From: Candidatus Poribacteria bacterium
GTDB taxonomy: Bacteria; Poribacteria; WGA-4E; WGA-3G
Length of the DNA: 12,813 nt
Direction: 5' to 3'
Assembly: GCA_028818995.1 (NCBI GenBank)
Contig: JAPPMR010000940.1
Location: 1 to 12,813, forward strand
The translations under genes were made by a program, and so were the position numbers. The stretch's first letter is position 1. Each line of letters starts with the position of its first letter. Positions 10,601-12,813 of this stretch are shown piece by piece. Below the pieces are notes generated by a model, which searched no databases, had not been told where the DNA came from, and worked only from the letters and a program-made list of their open reading frames with translations.

Positions 10601-11808
10601 CCAATGCTTACCGTATGTTGGCACATTTCTATAGTGATACCGAATCGTCTGAGTATGTGGAAAACAATCTGCTATCAAAAACGGGCTTTGTTCCTGAAAT
10701 TCGTTGGATAACGCTTGGCCCCTTCAAGAGCATAGATTCTTATGGTTATGAAAACTCTTATATTCCTGAGGAGACCACACAAATTGACACAACAGCCAAA
10801 TACTATGGGAGAGATGGACTCATCAGTTGGAAAAAAACTAAATATAGATCATTAGATGGACATTATGTTTTCGTTGGTGACAACGATGCGAGTGCAGCTT
10901 ATGTATGGGCAGTTGTTATTTCGCCAGATGAACGCGATATTACATTCCGATTTGATAGCGATGACCAAGGGGTCATCTGGTTAAACGGCAAACAGATATT
11001 TAGTCATGATAGAACAAGTGGGACGAGACTTGATCGTTACACCGTTCCTGCCACCCTGAAGCAGGGAGAAAACACTATCCTTATGAAGATATGCAATTCA
11101 ACGCAATCTTGGGATTTTTTCCTGCGGCTTACTGACGCTGAAGGTAATCCGTTTGAGGATTTGAAATTTAAGACTGCAGATGAGTTGATGAATGCGCCGC
11201 CTCCCGAACCGACTTTCCATGTGAATGTTAACCTCGGCATGGCTGAATATTACAGTAAAAACAACATGCTCGATGCGGCAATGGAACAGATGCAGCAGAC
11301 CGGTATCGTTCAAGAAGATGTGTGGTGGGTGCTTGGACCATTTGATAACACCGCGGGAATTGGATACAACACCGCATACATCAGCGAAGACATCACGCAG
11401 ATTGACACAACTGTAGAATATGAAGGTGCTGACGGTCAAGTAAGTTGGCGAAAATTTACGGATGATACATTTGACGGATTTATTGACTTTGGTAGGAACG
11501 TCAATTGGCGTGTATCTTATACATTTGCAATTGTCACTTCTCCTGACGAACGGCAAGTGCAATTCAGATTTGGTAGCGATGATCAAGCCAAATTGTGGTT
11601 AAATGGCAAAGAGGTGTTTGCGAAAGCAAATGCTGGATGGGTAGTTCTTGATAGGGACATAATACCTGTAACACTCAAGGCAGGTAAAAATACCGTTCTT
11701 GTCAAAGTTTGCAATGAAGAATTGAGTTGGGGTTTCTATTTGCGTATTACGGATGCTGATGGTAAACCTTTTGAAGACTTGAAGATTAGCAAGGCATCTG
11801 ACAAATAG
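1615..11808 (+). CDS. Giant exported TPR-repeat protein with nested LamG domain and two C-terminal beta-sandwich domains
   Basis: One unbroken frame encodes 3397 residues. Residues 1-29 form a Sec signal peptide (MLKR, a hydrophobic core, then ANS before Q30), so the mature protein should leave the cytoplasm. From about residue 87 onward the chain is almost entirely 34-residue tetratricopeptide hairpins (pattern LGxxYxxxGxxxEAixxYxkAlELxPxn). I count about 70 units by eye. The array is interrupted by a Ser/Thr-rich segment at about 963-1017 and a Tyr-rich segment at about 1228-1272. A LamG/concanavalin-A-like domain (LamG_3 type, about 2515-2741) is inserted inside one TPR. TPRs resume to about 2987. 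Two homologous beta-sandwich domains (3031-3185 and 3237-3391), each preceded by a TPR-like hairpin, end the protein. TPR solenoids are protein-binding scaffolds and LamG-type sandwiches bind sugars or proteins. There is no enzyme motif, sortase signal, Por/T9SS-type tail or C-terminal transmembrane segment. A role as an extracellular or periplasmic scaffold or adhesin is inferred. The LRR lipoprotein gene follows after about 30 bases. Confidence 0.9.
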   Translation: MLKRLHLLAIVYLSCFIFSTLYLPFTANSQDEASDEKIIERYKLMLSRKPKEGSTFDRLYQFYLEGAGLDAMLSDYQADAQAKPNDANLQLILGHIYKRLGKDTEAVAAYQRAVELAPNKYYPHFALGKMYGALRQHEEAIQALTQAAAFSEQAQDIPPEELTAIYKALGHAYFRRDKVDEAIQAWQKISELDPQDIFARIELADLFREQELYQQAIVQHEAIIELKKDAPYRICLSHREIGNIHEAKGDYQDAIRSFDTALALTAPGNWLRKDLQHRIIGIFAADSNWGGLIEYYQARLEATHNEPELLGLLASAYIENQQLEEGISTYRKGLELAPTDTNLRLNLIASLRNAERFAEAAAEYEILSEQDPDDFGIYRELGELYLQLGNQDKAKAVYQKMIDRDPNNPSTHLTLAEIYTGHEWVEDAVSQYEKAISLVPHNLDYIEYFGEFYFRQAKREKALETWNRMVADGNATAENYDRLAQLLKAKNFKAEAVTASRKAVELMPNEYRYREALAKHLMEDQAYNEALTEYTAAMELAPNEFFAEKMDDKRIELYRRQGTLVDKIEALETELKKPGLADAEMFAHQKQLAKMYLKLGNITYALEVLLSAKQRKPDDISINRWIAQVYTRQGRRDEANATYMHLIEVDSANAREYHANIAESYLNVMDFDAATAAAKQVIAHSPRNPEGHELLAQIAKQSRNYETAIDSLKQAIRLRPEAIGTRSELAATYKLSGKLQQALAQYWRCWDLSDNVSDKLSFVKPLSDVYYDLGRRGDFEEKLKQLAKSNTGQVAPVLALAELHRMEGDLPSARFQLAQALNKQRENPELLDHLAQISVELGEIQEAVTYQQRLVKADPHLTHQQRLGELLFDAGREQEAIQAWTKLLHAKNQTLEAEVKLASLLLRHGLSEDAFLVLDRAAEKITGTDAHIPLYRLGAMLVSMNESERARPYFQRILDMSEPLGNVTKQRTKQSSIYASSTIPGVDYNKFDLSRTTIREIQSKPTLSGSGIAWVPKTFEEAQAGALVHLTTIAQQHGKLSELVGQFETDTEANPTDIKTLETLARLYTLIQHNDKAERTIDKLIEISPNDLAYQPLRLHRSMQEDSNHETLKKLLDDIPGLVPEARYRYIAEYAKMLYWDEKKEDASKLLSEVEEVKVADFNTGYALVDAFHLIEKTDIAEKILLSLPKPPQAQQYQYRQLFEKLTDSYIEQDEPEKAIVLFWTFCERTKPTGSNPRRVDALARSSYYYGGYRPVQTTYPTPIVYFNRERLNYLQSIFREFWIREQQEKLFTKFQKELDAAEGRDRIYPSLAMSYCYWWDEERDKAQEILSSLQKDFPDDLTLKLNAAIVSIQAGKFRDAFMMLEDLAEAEPRNRRQYNDLLLQLAIHTGDTVKLRELMAKLLNSPTGTQELYQFSQNLQDAGFTQYAIAAAKKAMVLAMTQRNANFLMELGEHLSELGRGQDAALLAERALRFTNRPDRYGRMMYAYNFRRATNLVSRSKDMQERENLLIAEVEKNPESYQTQIKLAIFYESANKIEKAAEAFKAALALRPNDSSGRMRYVRMLERNSMAEEALPEYTILLRNNSTALGYDYRKAIDAFVSAGKLDDLIALTKDIIMPVGQYAGSDLTVEVGRRCLAENRPQSAIEIFQKILEVHPKWDYVHRDLASAYVAAGEPEKAIQYLTEKHEIGKTSLSQTAFQLKIAEYHEAAGGRESAIQYLQEKTETGDLSNTQSTVVLKLAEYYEVSGELEQFITEYEAKLAEDPSNTKLLYLLASMKIKVNDIEGANSHINALIDDALMSVQTTWLYNLADVSEKAGAHDLQFRLLEAAAEKLENQNSWALATSYEKLGEAYIKKEEMEKAQNAFRKMGTIQTMRDSSRSTYEKRQLASKYMQYEMWDDAETLYTEVINDLSASSWERETAQEQFMEIKQRRGDLNSPQFVEKIQEMGISMQRAIAQEFAQRNQVEKALEIFERISETMPEDLESRAQLAKLYSRQNQHDKASETWQTLLESDPENTKYQDGLVNSFQNAGKLEQALGVAQQYIEAEPEVGVHYVRLAKLYSDEDRKDEAITAYEKAIELAPGDRNVYLKVAELYFLNDNITATEEAYKNAIQYTPSEWNRRGIERQLMNLYRYQGNLEEMLQKAEDEGTLTLEMQKERANYYLSMGELEKSADAYRTAFDMTTDSYDKNRISSDLFKVYMQLGRIDSILEIHEKAIQANPTGRLISYGQNGIYARTYADRARDSLIDAYKDQGKLEDLQTLFKSKLQENPEDSKTLKMMAKIYWSGEDFRKSAEVYQTLSKIQPNDVLNLYNAGAALNRSGQIGLAKEMFNKASTALESSSDKDDMWFIGTLATICLENKIYDQAIELAEAALVESRSYSGSSVQETLHEMLGKSYRETKRYEEAVNAYRQMANVARYDWPRERAETAIEEIAKAGKLYEKWIPEQLKKVEANPENVNLRLKLAQNYEATNRVKEAVEQYEKISKLQPENSQWFKKLGEFYDNMPIKRHETGEAVEGTALNLNGNRSFVEIGDSESLNQISGQVTVSAWIKPTNFPNEYSPIVSKTDAWDSDFKKRSFFLNLKGDGSIQFAASPDGEDDASIYSPTSIIELNTWHYIAGVVDTENDIIKLFVDGIKVNQRDFKGKKRIYQSKFPLRIGWSYEEVSAHKSFVGQIDEVRVWNVARTEQQIRADMNTQLNGDEPGLVGYWKFDAENQGVIADATQNRNDGKLIGNATFEPYTRPIFESSKEERLAQVVAAYQKAIELEPTSYQHYDLLAKFYVKSSHTSDAEAVYRRALDASLTQDNHNSAIKAISELYAKDGQEDKQIAILEEIKPDMERSAVLHELLGDLYKKTGDSEKSELAYAKWLKIRQKEADRQQSASNYRNLAEEMLNKGRFPEIALKFAKRALQSYTGSYYYYPTTLGDACIANGLFEDALIHYKHALSIVPSGYSTEQFWKRVAEAGKKANDKEGYSQMLSALINTIPSTDSSNHANAYRMLAHFYSDTESSEYVENNLLSKTGFVPEIRWITLGPFKSIDSYGYENSYIPEETTQIDTTAKYYGRDGLISWKKTKYRSLDGHYVFVGDNDASAAYVWAVVISPDERDITFRFDSDDQGVIWLNGKQIFSHDRTSGTRLDRYTVPATLKQGENTILMKICNSTQSWDFFLRLTDAEGNPFEDLKFKTADELMNAPPPEPTFHVNVNLGMAEYYSKNNMLDAAMEQMQQTGIVQEDVWWVLGPFDNTAGIGYNTAYISEDITQIDTTVEYEGADGQVSWRKFTDDTFDGFIDFGRNVNWRVSYTFAIVTSPDERQVQFRFGSDDQAKLWLNGKEVFAKANAGWVVLDRDIIPVTLKAGKNTVLVKVCNEELSWGFYLRITDADGKPFEDLKISKASDK
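4501..4665 (+). other. Ser/Thr-rich break in the TPR array
   Basis: Residues 963-1017 of the giant protein do not fit the 34-residue TPR pattern. They contain KQSSIYASSTIPG, FDLSRTT and TLSGSGIAWVP, rich in Ser, Thr and Gly. Regular TPRs end just before (pattern YFQRILDMSEP) and resume just after (AGALVHLTTIAQQHGK). It is probably a flexible linker or a loop between two solenoid segments. Confidence 0.6.
5296..5430 (+). other. Tyr-rich break in the TPR array
   Basis: Residues 1228-1272 of the giant protein depart from the TPR pattern. They carry the basic and Pro-rich stretch KPTGSNPRRV, then RSSYYYGGYRP and TTYPTPIVYFNRERL. It lies between a TPR ending VLFWTFCE and a long helix FREFWIREQQEKLF. 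A surface loop or small binding patch is plausible. It matches no domain I recognise. Confidence 0.55.
6652..6873 (+). repeat. Tandem 37-residue duplicated TPR units
   Basis: Two adjacent 111-base units (6652-6762 and 6763-6873) encode residues 1680-1716 and 1717-1753. Both begin AIQYL-x-EK, share a TG or GK step, and contain LKIAEYHE or LKLAEYYE at the same place. At 37 residues they are three longer than the standard TPR. They look more alike than most neighbours, suggesting a local duplication within the array. Confidence 0.65.
9157..9837 (+). other. LamG_3-type concanavalin-A-like domain within the TPR giant
   Basis: Residues 2515-2741 carry the hallmarks of the LamG_3 family: ALNLNGNRSFVEIGDS at the start, VTVSAWIKP, LNTWHYIAGVVD, IKLFVDGIKV, then GQIDEVRVWNVARTEQQIR, GLVGYWKFD and the closing DATQNRNDGKLIGNATF. 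The length of about 227 residues is normal and complete. Members of this jelly-roll fold bind glycans or proteins, often with calcium; I cannot assign a ligand. It interrupts the TPR array between helix A (SQWFKKLGEFYDN, 2494-2506) and helix B (LAQVVAAYQKAIELEP, 2755-2770) of one repeat. Confidence 0.88.
10705..11169 (+). repeat. C-terminal beta-sandwich domain, copy 1
   Basis: Residues 3031-3185 begin with WITLGPF and continue with TTQIDTT, ISPDERDITFRFDSDDQ, VIWLNGKQIF, LKQGENTILMKIC and end FEDLKF. The alternating pattern and the SDD...WLNGK core resemble galactose-binding-like or PA14-like jelly rolls found at the ends of large secreted proteins. The fold assignment is inference. It aligns without net gaps to copy 2 at a constant offset of 206 residues. 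Confidence 0.7.
11323..11787 (+). repeat. C-terminal beta-sandwich domain, copy 2
   Basis: Residues 3237-3391 begin WWVLGPF and share with copy 1 the blocks ITQIDTT, TSPDERQVQFRFGSDDQ, KLWLNGKEVF, LKAGKNTVLVKVC and FEDLKI. The preceding hairpin (AEYYSKNNMLDAAMEQMQQTG, from residue 3210) also matches the one before copy 1, so the duplicated unit is hairpin plus sandwich. The protein ends six residues later (SKASDK). Confidence 0.7.
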
Positions 11809-11837
11809 CAGAGATGTTCAAAGTGATTAAGGAAAGT

Positions 11838-12813
11838 ATGATGAAGAATTATTATCTTTTATTTTTATTGCTCATAGTGATTGTTGGTTGTGCATCAGAA
11901 CCTGTGGAGATACCTGATCCAAACTTGGCTGCAGTTGTACGGAGAGCATTGAACTTAAAACCAAATAAACCGATCCGCCTAAAGAAATTGGAAAAGTTGG
12001 AGAGTATTAATGCATGGGAAAAGGGTATAAGTGACTTAACGGGATTGGAAAAGATGACGGGTTTAACAAGTTTATATCTTGGCAATAATCAAATTCGAGA
12101 TTTAACACCATTAGCTGGATTGACACAACTGAGAACGTTGGGTCTTTCTTATAATCCAATTGGTGGCATTACACCGCTTGCTGGATTGACACAACTTCAA
12201 CACTTGGATTGCAGGAATTGTCAAATCAGTGACATTTCAGTCGTTACTGGAATGACAAACCTCAGGAACTTAGACCTTTGGGAAAATCAAGTTAGTGACA
12301 TTACGCCGCTTACGAATTTGACGCAGCTTACGAATTTAACTCTCTATCACAATCAGGTCAGTGACATTACGCCGCTTACGAATTTGACACAACTCAAAGA
12401 GTTATTGCTTGGGACTAATCAAATAAACGACATAGGAGCACTTGCTAAATTAGATCAATTGACACGTTTGTGGCTTGGAAGTAATCAGATCAGTGAAATT
12501 ACTGCCCTCGCCGGATTAAAGCAGCTGGAAGAAATATCACTTGATTACAATCAGATCAGTGACATTACGCCGCTCGCCAAATTAAAGCGGCTTAAAGACT
12601 TGCAGCTTGCCAGTAATCAAATTGCGGACATTACGCCGCTTGCAGAATTGACACAACTAACAAAGTTAACGCTTGGGGACAATAAAATTCGAAATGTTGC
12701 AGATGTTGTGACGCTATTTTCCGGATTGACGCAACTTACGGATTTGCAACTTGGTGATAATGAAATTAGTGACATTACACTTCTATCGGGATTAAAGCAG
12801 CTTACAGCATTAG
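11838..12813 (+). CDS. Leucine-rich-repeat lipoprotein, internalin-type repeats (3' end outside window)
   Basis: The frame stays open from ATG 11838 to the last base, 325 codons with no stop, so the gene is truncated at the right edge. The protein starts with Met-Met-Lys, a hydrophobic core and the lipobox IVGC. Cys18 would therefore be lipidated and the mature protein anchored to a membrane. AAGGA at 11829-11833 fits either Met, and the second ATG (11841) has the better spacing. A short cap follows (EIPDPNLAAVVRRALN), a form common before LRRs in Poribacteria-like genomes. Then come at least eleven repeats from 12027, mostly exactly 22 residues, of pattern ISDITPLAGLTQLxxLxLxxNQ. This bacterial LRR class forms a curved protein-binding solenoid. 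The gene starts about 30 bases after the giant's stop, suggesting co-transcription. Binding partner unknown. Confidence 0.92.
   Translation, partial: MMKNYYLLFLLLIVIVGCASEPVEIPDPNLAAVVRRALNLKPNKPIRLKKLEKLESINAWEKGISDLTGLEKMTGLTSLYLGNNQIRDLTPLAGLTQLRTLGLSYNPIGGITPLAGLTQLQHLDCRNCQISDISVVTGMTNLRNLDLWENQVSDITPLTNLTQLTNLTLYHNQVSDITPLTNLTQLKELLLGTNQINDIGALAKLDQLTRLWLGSNQISEITALAGLKQLEEISLDYNQISDITPLAKLKRLKDLQLASNQIADITPLAELTQLTKLTLGDNKIRNVADVVTLFSGLTQLTDLQLGDNEISDITLLSGLKQLTAL
12027..12813 (+). repeat. 22-residue (66-bp) leucine-rich repeat array
   Basis: Units start at 12027, 12093, 12159, 12225, 12291, 12357, 12423, 12489, 12555, 12621, 12687 and 12765, the last being cut by the window edge. All are 66 bases except the unit at 12687, which is 78 bases (four extra residues, near VVTLFSG). 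The units at 12291 and 12357 share 29 identical bases (12294-12322 and 12360-12388), pointing to recent duplication. Codons within the NQ-ISDITPL core are reused repeatedly. Confidence 0.85.

Noticed and set aside
11098..11586. 162-aa open frame on the - strand
   Set aside because: Antisense to the two conserved beta-sandwich copies; no recognisable motif or ribosome-binding site.
11852..12085. 77-aa open frame on the - strand
   Set aside because: Opposite the signal peptide and first repeats of the LRR lipoprotein, whose + strand frame continues intact to the window edge.
1615..12813. CRISPR array or phage tail-fibre locus suggested by the repetitive DNA
   Set aside because: The repeats are coding, in frame, of 34 or 22 residues with TPR or LRR consensus; there are no spacer-like unique segments and no phage genes.

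Overview
The window most resembles a chromosomal segment of a Candidatus Poribacteria-type bacterium (sponge-associated or free-living marine) or a close relative. This is inferred from the protein repertoire, not from any marker gene. A phytanoyl-CoA-dioxygenase-like enzyme, a very large secreted TPR protein carrying a LamG domain, and a lipoprotein of the 'IPDPNL..' leucine-rich-repeat type occur together here, and all are families that lineage carries in large numbers. All three genes lie on the + strand. There are no tRNA, rRNA, CRISPR, transposase or phage genes.

Layout. Positions 1-537 are non-coding and AT-rich. They hold a perfect AT palindrome (8-31), a GC-rich pair of dyads that fold on each other (54-112), a terminator-like hairpin (183-217), and a good extended -10 promoter (421-449) for the first gene. 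Positions 538-1365 encode an intact 275-aa Fe(II)/2-oxoglutarate dioxygenase of the PhyH family. Positions 1366-1603 are non-coding and carry a GC-rich hairpin (1419-1440) that looks like an interspersed repeat. Positions 1615-11808 are one uninterrupted 3397-codon gene for an exported giant. It has a signal peptide, then about 70 TPR-like helical hairpins, with a LamG-type lectin-like domain inserted inside one TPR near the C-terminus and two homologous beta-sandwich domains at the end. Only about 30 bases later, 11838 to the right edge, lies a lipoprotein with 22-residue internalin-type leucine-rich repeats. Its 3' end is outside the window.

How they may work together. The giant and the LRR lipoprotein are close enough to share a transcript, and both carry export signals. 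They could form a cell-envelope or surface assembly: a long TPR superhelix tipped with carbohydrate- or protein-binding beta-sandwiches, plus a membrane-anchored LRR binder. This is inference. The dioxygenase has its own promoter and a 249-bp gap after it, and there is no evidence that it works with the other two.

The most notable observations are the size and continuity of the giant gene, the LamG domain placed between helix A and helix B of a single TPR, the 206-residue tandem duplication of a composite TPR-plus-beta-sandwich module at its C-terminus, and the two GC-rich dyads spaced exactly 42 bp apart upstream.
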